IMG/VR virus record: IMGVR_UViG_3300035698_013338
Location: 1 to 21,777 of that record
Source of the DNA: a virus
Reading direction: 5' to 3' (one strand)
DNA: 21,777 nt
Shown: positions 6,463-14,107 of the stretch, piece after piece
Layout: every line of letters begins with the position of its first letter
Numbering within the stretch: position 1 is the first letter of the stretch
Notes under the pieces: model-generated
Told to the model about the DNA's origin: nothing
Seen by the model: only the letters and a program-made list of their open reading frames with translations
Database searches by the model: none
Position numbers and translations under genes: made by a program

Positions 6463-6759
6463 GTGATTATAATAGGATTATTTGCCTTATGGGTCGTTTG
6501 CCTGGTTTTCATAGCAGGTATATTAAAAAGACTTGATCTGCAAGACTCAAAGATAAACGAGATTTATACTTTAGTAATGGACAGTGAAGAAAGATTTAGC
6601 TCTGAATCCAATATTAAAGAATCACTTATACAGATAATCAAAAAGTCTCCACTCAATACGAAGAAAAATGTATTTATTCCAAGCAAAGATGTTGATTATG
6701 TGATGAGTGGCAAGCTTACTGATGTTTTTGACGGTAAAGACGATGACATGTTTAGCTAA
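6463..6759 (+). CDS. Small single-pass membrane protein
   Basis: A 98-residue protein. It must start at GTG 6463: the overlapping ATG 6461 is followed immediately by TGA in its own frame. AGGGGG lies 4-5 nt upstream. Residues 2-20 form a hydrophobic segment without Lys/Arg, followed by K-R and a soluble, charged domain ending in an acidic tail. Orientation is probably N-out/C-in by the positive-inside rule. No family is recognised. Its stop overlaps the end of the convergent minus-strand gene by 8 nt. Confidence 0.6.
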   Translation: MIIIGLFALWVVCLVFIAGILKRLDLQDSKINEIYTLVMDSEERFSSESNIKESLIQIIKKSPLNTKKNVFIPSKDVDYVMSGKLTDVFDGKDDDMFS

Positions 6760-7162
6760 GCTCACCAGATTGCAGACCTTTAACTAACTGCCCATCAAGA
6801 CTAACACCATCTTCTGTATATAACTCTCTGAGAACGTCGTCAGTCCAGTACCCTGAGAAGTCTTCACTTTCTGGCTCGACGTTTATTTCATCGTACCCGA
6901 TCTCTACTAATCCCATATCTTTTAGGGCCTGTTTATAAGCACCGTATGTGTCACACACTTTTTTAATGTTTCTTTGGTAGCCAGGCTTAAATCCGTCTTT
7001 CACTGCCTTATTTGATTTGATAACACCCATTCTAGCAAAGCCACAATCGAAACATGCCCACCCAGATTTGTATTGTTGCTCCTCAAACTCTTCTACTGGA
7101 AAGTATTTATGAAACTCTGAGTTGCATCTAGTGTTGCGACATTTAAATCTGTAAGCTGGCAT
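6752..7162 (-). CDS. FmdB-like zinc-ribbon protein
   Basis: A 136-residue protein and the only minus-strand gene here. MPAYRFKC opens like FmdB-family zinc ribbons (M-P-x-Y-x-F/Y-x-C). Probable zinc ligands are C8, C13, C37 and C40. Unlike FmdB the first knuckle has four intervening residues. A second part (NIKKVCDTYGAYKQALKDMG and following) resembles a motif found in other phage proteins after such a ribbon. A strong GAGGA lies 6 nt before the ATG on the minus strand. It must be transcribed independently of the packaging operon, suggesting different timing or a moron. It ends 8 nt inside the preceding + gene and is divergent from the portal gene. Confidence 0.75.
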   Translation of the reverse strand: MPAYRFKCRNTRCNSEFHKYFPVEEFEEQQYKSGWACFDCGFARMGVIKSNKAVKDGFKPGYQRNIKKVCDTYGAYKQALKDMGLVEIGYDEINVEPESEDFSGYWTDDVLRELYTEDGVSLDGQLVKGLQSGELS

Positions 7163-7227
7163 ATTAATTCCTCAGTGTAATTGCACGTATTCATAGATTA
7201 TTTCTTTACATTAACTAATCTAATTAT
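7163..7227. promoter_or_regulatory. Divergent intergenic region between zinc-ribbon and portal genes
   Basis: Sixty-five AT-rich bases separate two divergently oriented starts, so a promoter for the minus-strand gene, at least, must lie here or within the portal gene. No consensus -35/-10 pair is convincing on either strand. The minus-strand gene has a clear GAGGA ribosome-binding site; the portal side has none. Confidence 0.35.
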
Positions 7228-9294
7228 GTGCAAAATAATAAATCAGATACAAAAAATTCTATCGAATTAAGAGACAAGGTCAAGAAAGACGTTTGTTCTT
7301 ACTTTGATTCTGTTAAAAAACTCTTTAAAGATGAAGAGGAACTTTACTTCGGACAGGCTTGGAAGAATTCCAACGATTACCGCCCATACGAAAATAATGT
7401 TTTTGATATCATCGAAACGGCAGTGCCAATTCTTACAGATAATTTACCAGCTCCGACAGTTGAGGTTTTCGATAAAGAAAAAGAGGAAGCTGCCAACGTT
7501 TTAAAGGGTGCATTAGCGTGGGTTAATGAAGACCAAAACCTGCCTTTAAAATTACCTGATGTTGTCAGGGGTGCATTGGTTACAGGCACTGGTTACATTC
7601 ATACTTATTATGACTACGAAGCAAACAATGGGGATGGTGGTAATATTTATGAAAACTTGCACTATACTCAGGTCAAGCTTTCTAGTCGGACAGGCAACAT
7701 TGAAGACTGTGATAAGGCGAGAATTGAGCTATATCGCTCTAGAGATTGGCTTAAGCTCACCTATCCTAACCATAAAGAGGCGATCGAGAAGACCACGGCA
7801 CCGCAAAGTAAAAGTGATGACGATGATCGAGGTCTTGAGGGTATTGACTCCGGAACAGGTTACGCAAAAAGAACGACACCAAAAAAATATCAAGACGACG
7901 ATACTTTAGAATTAATTTTAACCTACATTAAAGATTTTACCTTAGAGGCAATCCCTGAAGGTGAGAGTGTATCTGAAATAGAAAGCGAAGCCGAATATAT
8001 TCTTGGTGGCGAGCTTCCAGATATAACCAGATGGCAAGATCATCCAGCACACATCGAAAGCCACGAGCAGGGCGTAGCGATGATTAAGGAGCGCCTAGGT
8101 GTTCCACAAGAGTCAACATTTGATGAAGCTTATGAAATAGTTCAACAACTAGTAGAACAGAATCCAGAAGCTGCCGAAGACTTCGAGCAAATGGTTACTC
8201 GCCTAAAGGTTATGCTTGATCATATTGAAGATCATCGAACCTACGAAAAGCTAAATCCAGAAGGTAAAAGACTTAAATATAAAGGCGGTTATCGAGTCAT
8301 AGTAACTGTGAATAATACGGTTTTATATGATGGCCCTAATAAAAATGAGCATGGTGAAATCCCTATTGTTCCTTTTTATTGTTATAGAAACGGCACCATT
8401 TACGGATACGGCATGATTAGAAATATAGCCGATTCGCAAAGAATGAAAACCGTAATGGGCTACAAAGAATACAAGGGTCTACAGCTAATATCTAATCCTC
8501 AAAAGGAATATAACAAAGACGCAGGAATAACTAGCGACGATATCACTAATGAAGATGGAGCCGCTTACGGTGTTCCAGGTGGTCAAGGTTGGGCAGTCAG
8601 AAATATCCAACCAGGTCAAATATCAGAACAAGGTGTTAGATTTCAAAGAGATCGAGTAGATACTATGTCTCAGATTTCTGGAATGAGCGACCCTATTCGT
8701 GGCGAAATGCCAGATCATCGTATGTCAGAGGTGACTGTCACTAAGATACAAAATCAGGCATTAGGTCGGATTAGGTTAAAAGATCGTCAAATTCAACTAT
8801 ATAGCCTTGTTAGACTTGCAAAATTAACAGCATCAGACATTATTCAACATTGGACCTCTGAGAAGTTCTTAGAGTTTGCAGACGATGGCTCCGCTATTAT
8901 TTACAACCCTATGGTCGCTAAAGACTTGGAGTACAACATTAAACCGACTTCTGGAAGTATGTCTGGTGTTGATCGCGACTCATTTAATCTATTTGCGACA
9001 TCATTACTAAATACCAACCGAATCACATTCTCTCAATATACTGAATTAGTGGACATGCCAAAAGTAGATAAGCTTAAAATGTTCGCTCAAGAAAACAACG
9101 AAGTCCAAGCACAAACTCAAGAACTAACTCAGCAACTTCAAGAAGTTCAAATGCAAAACTTGAAGCTACGTGCACAAGTAGCGCCAGAGACTTTAAGTCC
9201 TGACGAAATCAAAATGCTTGAACAGATTCAGAGAGAAGAATTACTCGCTCAACAAACGGGAGTCACTAACGACCAACCCGAAGCAATGGAGTAA
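7228..9294 (+). CDS. Portal protein (P22-like)
   Basis: A 688-residue protein, close in length to the P22 portal. It forms the dodecameric ring at one vertex through which DNA enters and leaves. The helical N-terminus (YFGQAWKNSNDYRPYENNVF), the VTGTGYIHTYYD segment, the core QRMKTVMGYKEYKG, then IRGEMPDHRMSEVTVTKIQN fit this group. A long acidic insertion (residues ~235-320) and a Gln-rich helical C-terminal barrel-like tail (~620-688) are present. Start is GTG 7228, overlapped by an out-of-frame ATG at 7226, with no Shine-Dalgarno; the next in-frame ATG would remove conserved sequence. Neighbours (terminase, scaffold, capsid) support the call. Confidence 0.88.
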   Translation: MQNNKSDTKNSIELRDKVKKDVCSYFDSVKKLFKDEEELYFGQAWKNSNDYRPYENNVFDIIETAVPILTDNLPAPTVEVFDKEKEEAANVLKGALAWVNEDQNLPLKLPDVVRGALVTGTGYIHTYYDYEANNGDGGNIYENLHYTQVKLSSRTGNIEDCDKARIELYRSRDWLKLTYPNHKEAIEKTTAPQSKSDDDDRGLEGIDSGTGYAKRTTPKKYQDDDTLELILTYIKDFTLEAIPEGESVSEIESEAEYILGGELPDITRWQDHPAHIESHEQGVAMIKERLGVPQESTFDEAYEIVQQLVEQNPEAAEDFEQMVTRLKVMLDHIEDHRTYEKLNPEGKRLKYKGGYRVIVTVNNTVLYDGPNKNEHGEIPIVPFYCYRNGTIYGYGMIRNIADSQRMKTVMGYKEYKGLQLISNPQKEYNKDAGITSDDITNEDGAAYGVPGGQGWAVRNIQPGQISEQGVRFQRDRVDTMSQISGMSDPIRGEMPDHRMSEVTVTKIQNQALGRIRLKDRQIQLYSLVRLAKLTASDIIQHWTSEKFLEFADDGSAIIYNPMVAKDLEYNIKPTSGSMSGVDRDSFNLFATSLLNTNRITFSQYTELVDMPKVDKLKMFAQENNEVQAQTQELTQQLQEVQMQNLKLRAQVAPETLSPDEIKMLEQIQREELLAQQTGVTNDQPEAME

Positions 9295-9298
9295 ATAT

Positions 9299-10333
9299 AT
9301 GAATTTTTTTAACTTTCTAATTAGTGCATTAAGCAACAACCGCGGATCGGTTGACTTGGGTACTGAATCAGAAGCAGGTGAGGCATCGGACAATCTAGCT
9401 GACATGGAAGCATTGGCAGGTCTAGAACCCGAAATAGACACCGAGGGGTCGGAAGCTGATAAACCTTTAGAGGAATCGGTAGAAGGTGACGACATTAGGA
9501 CTCAGCTAGAAAAACTAGAGTCTGGTGAAGAAAATACGCCTAATGAGCTATTGGAAAAACTAAACGCACTCGGAATACTTCACAAAGGTATGCCTGTCGA
9601 ATTTGACGACGTTGAGAAAGTCCAAGAGATCTTATCTAAGGGGTATGATTACACCCAAAAAACTCAAGAGCTTTCAGAAATGAGAAAAACCGCCGAGGGC
9701 GAGATTTCACAAATGAAGGAAACTTTTGAAAAAGAGCGCGAAACATTCGAGGCCGAACGCGTGCAAAATGAAGAGGCCCTTAATCAACACAAAATACTCG
9801 ACAGAGTCTTTGCGGAAATAGCGCAACAAGACCCGAGCTTAATTGATGAGATTAGACCCTATTACTCTAAGATTGAATCTCAACACCTACAGAACTATGA
9901 CAACCCTTTAATGAAAAAGATGCAATCGCGTATCGACGAATTAGAAGGGAAATTTGGAGATAGTTCTAAAGGTCAGGAAGACCAGAAGTTAGGTGAGATA
10001 AGACAAACTTGGGAAAGCGAACTTAAAGAAGTTCAAAGCTCAATTGGTCCAAAACTTAGAACACTAGGGATTAAACCAAACTGGAAGGAAGTTCAAGAGC
10101 TATGGAGTGGGGACGCATCAGGGAAGATGAGCGTAGAAGGTGCCCTATTCGCCAAACATGGTGCCGATATTAAAAAGGCAATGGATAACCAGACAAAATT
10201 AAGCAACTCCAAGAAAAGAACACAGCATTTAAGTGATTCACAAGGAAGTGAAAATACGTCTGTTTTTGGAATGGAGTCAGGAAATAGTTACGAGAACGAA
10301 GCAATGAGAATCTGGAAAGAGGAACTAAACTAA
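9299..10333 (+). CDS. Scaffold protein
   Basis: A 344-residue, highly acidic protein between portal and major capsid, the classical scaffold position. ATG 9299 has GGAG 7 nt upstream. The first ~85 residues are Glu/Asp-rich. Residues ~125-180 are a long coiled coil (MRKTAEGEISQMKETFEKER and on), and the C-terminus carries a basic patch (NSKKRTQHL) before a short tail, as scaffolds often have for binding capsid. It would direct prohead assembly and then exit. The N-terminal MNFFNFLISAL is oddly hydrophobic. Function is inferred from position and composition more than from a recognised domain. Confidence 0.8.
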   Translation: MNFFNFLISALSNNRGSVDLGTESEAGEASDNLADMEALAGLEPEIDTEGSEADKPLEESVEGDDIRTQLEKLESGEENTPNELLEKLNALGILHKGMPVEFDDVEKVQEILSKGYDYTQKTQELSEMRKTAEGEISQMKETFEKERETFEAERVQNEEALNQHKILDRVFAEIAQQDPSLIDEIRPYYSKIESQHLQNYDNPLMKKMQSRIDELEGKFGDSSKGQEDQKLGEIRQTWESELKEVQSSIGPKLRTLGIKPNWKEVQELWSGDASGKMSVEGALFAKHGADIKKAMDNQTKLSNSKKRTQHLSDSQGSENTSVFGMESGNSYENEAMRIWKEELN

Positions 10334-10343
10334 GAGGTTTAAA

Positions 10344-11303
10344 ATGTTAACGTATACAGAGCTTGACTCAATAACTACAAAACTAATTAAGAAAAAATTA
10401 ACAGAGGGTGTTTTTAAAAATGACAAACTCTTAATGAGATTTAGAGAAAATCAAGAGCTAGAAGATGGTGGGACTAGTATCACATGTCCACTTTATTCTG
10501 TAGATGACACTGGTACTACTGGTGAATTCTATAGCCCTAGAGATTCTCTAAGCTTAGCTGAGTACGATGGTATCACAGCTTCAGAACACCAATGGCGTTA
10601 CATTTACGAAAGTTGTGTAATTTATAAAGCAGACATTGCTAAAAATGGTGGTGACTCAGGTAAAGTTAAACTTGTTTCATCGAAAGTTAAGCAAGCAGAG
10701 CTCGCAATGAAGCAAAGACTTATCAAGGGTATCTTGAGTGATGGTGGTGCGTCTTTAGGTGCTGCCGATACTGATCAGTTTGACGGCCTAGAAGCAATTA
10801 TTGCCTCAAGTGGTTCTTATGGTGGCATCTCTAGTGTTGATTTAGCAACATGGGTTTCTTATGTAGATGATAACTCAGGTAATAATCGTGCCCTTACTCA
10901 AACAATTATGGATAAGGCTTACGATCAAACTGTAGAAGAAGGTCAAGGCGGAGCTACTTTAGGAATTATGGACAAGTCTGTATTTACTAAGTTTAAAGGT
11001 CTTTTAACAGGTCAACAACGTGTTACTCGTGAAGGCACTGTTAGTGGTCAAGGTCATAAAGGTCAGATTATCGTTTATAACGGTATTGATCACATGATCT
11101 GTAATAACATGCCAGCTAACACACTTTTCTACATTGACGAGGAACATGTAAAGCTTCACGTACACCGTGAAAACAATATGAGAAGACAGTCAATTTCTGA
11201 TTTAGAAACTGCTGATGCTCTATTACAGAGAATCTTCTTATACGGAAATATTATCGCTTCTGAGAGAAAGTATCACTCAAGAGTTAATGATATTGCAGTT
11301 TAG
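10344..11303 (+). CDS. Major capsid protein
   Basis: A 319-residue protein with GAGG 7 nt before ATG 10344. Position after the scaffold and a codon choice noticeably smoother than its neighbours (many GGT, GAA, AAA, CTT codons) point to the highly expressed major head protein. The sequence has features of the HK97-fold phage coat group: a helical N-terminus followed by DGGTSITCPLYSVDDTG-type beta-rich E-loop region, a central IKGILSDGG spine and a C-terminal LFYIDEEHVKLHVHRE beta region. A strong intrinsic terminator follows immediately. Confidence 0.85.
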   Translation: MLTYTELDSITTKLIKKKLTEGVFKNDKLLMRFRENQELEDGGTSITCPLYSVDDTGTTGEFYSPRDSLSLAEYDGITASEHQWRYIYESCVIYKADIAKNGGDSGKVKLVSSKVKQAELAMKQRLIKGILSDGGASLGAADTDQFDGLEAIIASSGSYGGISSVDLATWVSYVDDNSGNNRALTQTIMDKAYDQTVEEGQGGATLGIMDKSVFTKFKGLLTGQQRVTREGTVSGQGHKGQIIVYNGIDHMICNNMPANTLFYIDEEHVKLHVHRENNMRRQSISDLETADALLQRIFLYGNIIASERKYHSRVNDIAV

Positions 11304-11304
11304 T

Positions 11305-11328
11305 AAAATGGGGCGAAAGCCCTTTTTT
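11305..11328 (+). terminator. Intrinsic terminator after the major capsid gene
   Basis: GGGC (11311-11314) and GCCC (11319-11322) form a stem capped by a GAAA tetraloop and followed by TTTTTT (11323-11328). A G-U pair and four A-T pairs (11305-11308 with 11325-11328) extend the base. It lies directly after the capsid stop and would reduce transcription of the downstream neck and ejection genes relative to capsid. Confidence 0.88.
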
Positions 11329-11364
11329 AAGTATTAATTTTAAAACTTTAACAGGATGAATAAA

Positions 11365-11880
11365 ATGAAAACAATCTTTTTACTTTTAACTTTAGCGTTT
11401 GGCTTAAATGTCATGGCCTTAGAGTGTAACGTGGGAGCTGCTGTAGATGGTACTGGTGCCTTGAAAGCAGGCTCAGAGTCTAAATGTTTTGACTGGTTTA
11501 AGAATTCAAACGGTGCGGTATTAAATGCTGGTCGCCTTGTATGTCTTGATCTTTCTGACGATGACGGTGCTGGAGTTATATACTGTCCAGCAGTAGCGGC
11601 AGGTGTTCCGGTTGGTATCGTTGCTCCACTTAATGGTGCTAGTTGTGCAGACGGTGCTCAATGTCGTGTACAAGTTTATGGGCTTAATTCAGCAGTGGCT
11701 TTTGATTCTACGAATTCGGTAGCTACAGCAGGTCTATCGGCTTATCTTTCAGAGTCTACAGCAGGATATATTGAAGCAGAAGCTACTGGCACAGTGGCAG
11801 CTACGGATCATCCAATTGGTGTATTTTATGATTCACCTACTGCTAGTGGTGATATTGAGCTTTTTATTAAGCTTAGATAG
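11365..11880 (+). CDS. Exported six-cysteine protein resembling a capsid decoration protein
   Basis: A 171-residue protein. ATG 11365 is chosen because AGGA lies 8 nt upstream; in-frame ATG 11356 overlaps that site. Residues 1-18 form a signal peptide (MKTIFLLLTLAFGLNVMA, then LE), with likely Sec cleavage after Ala18. The mature part is rich in Ala, Gly, Ser and Val, beta-strand-like, with Cys 21, 41, 60, 74, 94 and 100, suitable for disulfides in the periplasm. The GRLVCLDL...GVPVGIV...VQVYGL pattern recalls DUF2190-type head decoration proteins, whose position after the capsid gene it shares. A signal peptide on a decoration protein is unusual. Its TAG overlaps the next GTG. Alternatively it is a secreted host-surface protein. 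Confidence 0.65.
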   Translation: MKTIFLLLTLAFGLNVMALECNVGAAVDGTGALKAGSESKCFDWFKNSNGAVLNAGRLVCLDLSDDDGAGVIYCPAVAAGVPVGIVAPLNGASCADGAQCRVQVYGLNSAVAFDSTNSVATAGLSAYLSESTAGYIEAEATGTVAATDHPIGVFYDSPTASGDIELFIKLR

Positions 11881-13052
11881 TGAATAAATATTTCAAAATC
11901 TTTTGGGGTGTGGCATTAGTGCTGCACCTTTTTGTTTTAAGGTTTACCGAGTTTGCAACTCGGGTTACTGGTGGTCGCATCACTGGGAACATTTATAACT
12001 GGATACAAAAAGACGCTAAGCTATTTGAGAAAATGGAATTAATGCGAGCTGGTAAAAATAGCTTCTTTATCTTTGTTTGCTTATTGTCGTTTATTGCTTT
12101 TAAGGGAAATAAAAACCTTCCTAAAAAAACCCTAATCCCAATTATTTTATTAATGATACTTACTTACTTTAATACCTATGACTTTCTTTCGCCTGCTGTG
12201 TGGGAGCAAAGTTTATTCTTTATGGTGGGACTAGCTTTAATTACTCATTTGTACTCATGTATAGACATGAAAGATGTAGATTTCTACACAAACTGTCTTG
12301 GGTTATCATGCTTACTCGGTTCTCTATATGTTTTTTTAGAAGCATGTGGACTAGTTCCTTATGATGTATATAGCTCATTTTACGGTATTAGCAACTCTTA
12401 CGATGGCTCTATAATAAAAGGGGCATTGAGTAATCCCAATCCTTCAGCGGCTTATATCGCCTTAACAGCACCTTGTTTGATGAAAAGAAAATGGCCAATG
12501 ATTTTTCCTATCGCTGCTCTTTATTTACTGGGCTCCATGATGGGATATCTATCTTTGGTAGGATTCTTTCTTTATTATTTTTATTCTAAACTTTTCACAC
12601 CCGGAACAATTCCTTATTTATTGGCCGTCTTAACTTTATTAATATGCTCAGTTGTTTTTTACACTGAATATCATGGTGGCGTGGACTCTGGAAGATTTTA
12701 TATGTGGGGTGAGGCATTAGTTAAGCTTAATATTAATCCATTATTTGGTGGTGGTCTTGGTTTTGTGTATGACAAATTCCCACCCTTGGCTAATTTGAAT
12801 GGTGCAGTTTTTAGAAGTATGCACAATGAATTGTTAAGCTTGTATTATTCTCATGGTCTAATTGGCTTTGCCCTAGTCGGGTATTTATTAATTGGACCTA
12901 TTAAAAAAGGCGGCACCTTCTTTGCCTCTTTGGTATTTGCATATTTCATTAATAGTTTAGGTAACTTTCCATTCCACATAACTCCACTTTTTACTGTATT
13001 CGCATTTTACTTTGTGTTTTTATTAAAGGAAAGCGAGGGGAATTATGTCTAG
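11880..13052 (+). CDS. O-antigen ligase/polymerase-like (Wzy_C superfamily) membrane protein
   Basis: A 390-residue protein with ~11-12 hydrophobic segments (approximately 5-20, 60-75, 84-98, 108-127, 135-155, 205-261 in several passes, 320-339, 346-382). The superfamily signature is clear: R272 in SGRFYMWGEAL, then P287-L-F-GGGLG (289-294), then H315-N-E-L-L-S-L-Y-Y-S-H-G-L-I-G. This is the Wzy_C periplasmic-loop pattern in WaaL ligases, Wzy polymerases and PglL/PilO O-oligosaccharyltransferases; the Arg and His match residues important in WaaL. It would use undecaprenyl-linked glycans in the inner membrane. GTG 11880 overlaps the upstream stop (TAGTG), and its end overlaps the next neck gene, so it is inside the structural operon. 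The acceptor (lipid A, glycan chain or protein) is not shown. Confidence 0.75.
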   Translation: MNKYFKIFWGVALVLHLFVLRFTEFATRVTGGRITGNIYNWIQKDAKLFEKMELMRAGKNSFFIFVCLLSFIAFKGNKNLPKKTLIPIILLMILTYFNTYDFLSPAVWEQSLFFMVGLALITHLYSCIDMKDVDFYTNCLGLSCLLGSLYVFLEACGLVPYDVYSSFYGISNSYDGSIIKGALSNPNPSAAYIALTAPCLMKRKWPMIFPIAALYLLGSMMGYLSLVGFFLYYFYSKLFTPGTIPYLLAVLTLLICSVVFYTEYHGGVDSGRFYMWGEALVKLNINPLFGGGLGFVYDKFPPLANLNGAVFRSMHNELLSLYYSHGLIGFALVGYLLIGPIKKGGTFFASLVFAYFINSLGNFPFHITPLFTVFAFYFVFLLKESEGNYV

Positions 13053-14097
13053 AGTTTGGAATGGTAAAGCATTAGTGGATGAGCTTGCCGTTAGGCTTTG
13101 GGATACCTCTACGGCCAATAAAAATAGAATCATTATATGGCTTAACGAGATTCAAGACGATCTTACTAGTGAAATCCCTTTAGATTATTTTAAATTCAGA
13201 ATCAAAAAATTACTTCCTACGCTTCAAGATGAAATGAATCTAAATCCTGAGACTTCGGTGGCACCAACGGTTTCAGTCTCGTCTGGTGGAAGTTTAACAG
13301 AAAATAATATCTATAAGTTAACAGTCACTTTTTTAATTTGGGATGGTGACACAAAAAGATATATCGAGTCAGAGCAAGGTGCATATAGTGCCAATGTTAC
13401 AGCTACATCCTCTGTTAAAACAATTGATGTAAGCGCGATACCGCTTTACTCAGGCGATACCAGTTACGAGCCATCTAGTATTTATAGAAGAATTTATATG
13501 GCCGTATCCACAGATGTAGGCATTACCTTTAGTGAACCCTTCTTTTCTCAAGATATAGAAGATAACACAACCACGGTAGCGACAATTACTACCGAGACAA
13601 CAAGCACAATCACGCCACCTAGTGACACCGAAGTAGATCAGATAAGCAGCGATAATCCTTTCTTTATATCTTCTGGCAAGTATTTAGAAAGAGTTGATAT
13701 GGCCAAGACTCGTAGAAGTAACCCACAGTATTCGACAAGTGCCACACCTTATTTTTACGACTACATCGGACAAGATAGGATTAGCCTTTATCCTAAGTTA
13801 TCAAGCACTGCTACTGATGCTCAAAGAACATTGTCTTATTATGTTTTTAGAAGGCCCCACGAAGTTTTTTATAATGTTGATAGAGATATAGATTTGCCTA
13901 TAACTTTTAAGAAAGCACTTATTGAGGGTGTTACGTGGAAGGCTTACGTATTTAGAGATAGGGACGGTCAAGAAAGTAAGGCCGCTAATTATGAGCAGTT
14001 TAAAAAGCAAGTACTAACTAAAGCAACAAGACAGCGAAATAGACCATCTTCTGTAAGGGATGTTACAGGAGATACATGGGGCTATACCGTACAGTAA
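13045..14097 (+). CDS. Head-tail adaptor-like neck protein with inserted Ig-like domain
   Basis: A 350-residue protein with GAGGGG just before ATG 13045. The N-terminal ~60 residues are helical (WNGKALVDELAVRLWD, IIWLNEIQDDL), as in gp4/gp6-type adaptors that bind the portal. The C-terminal helix KALIEGVTWKAYVFRDRDG and following continues that fold. Between them, residues ~73-194 are a Thr/Ser-rich beta domain (APTVSVSS to TPPSD) which is repeated in the next protein. The adaptor role is inferred from position and helical ends; the inserted domain is seen directly. It overlaps the upstream ligase-like gene by 8 nt. Confidence 0.65.
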   Translation: MSRVWNGKALVDELAVRLWDTSTANKNRIIIWLNEIQDDLTSEIPLDYFKFRIKKLLPTLQDEMNLNPETSVAPTVSVSSGGSLTENNIYKLTVTFLIWDGDTKRYIESEQGAYSANVTATSSVKTIDVSAIPLYSGDTSYEPSSIYRRIYMAVSTDVGITFSEPFFSQDIEDNTTTVATITTETTSTITPPSDTEVDQISSDNPFFISSGKYLERVDMAKTRRSNPQYSTSATPYFYDYIGQDRISLYPKLSSTATDAQRTLSYYVFRRPHEVFYNVDRDIDLPITFKKALIEGVTWKAYVFRDRDGQESKAANYEQFKKQVLTKATRQRNRPSSVRDVTGDTWGYTVQ

Positions 14098-14107
14098 AGG
14101 GAGTTAG

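Noticed and set aside
7559-7909. 116-codon + strand open frame inside the portal gene
   Set aside because: Out of frame within the portal coding sequence, no ribosome-binding site, composition typical of a shifted frame.
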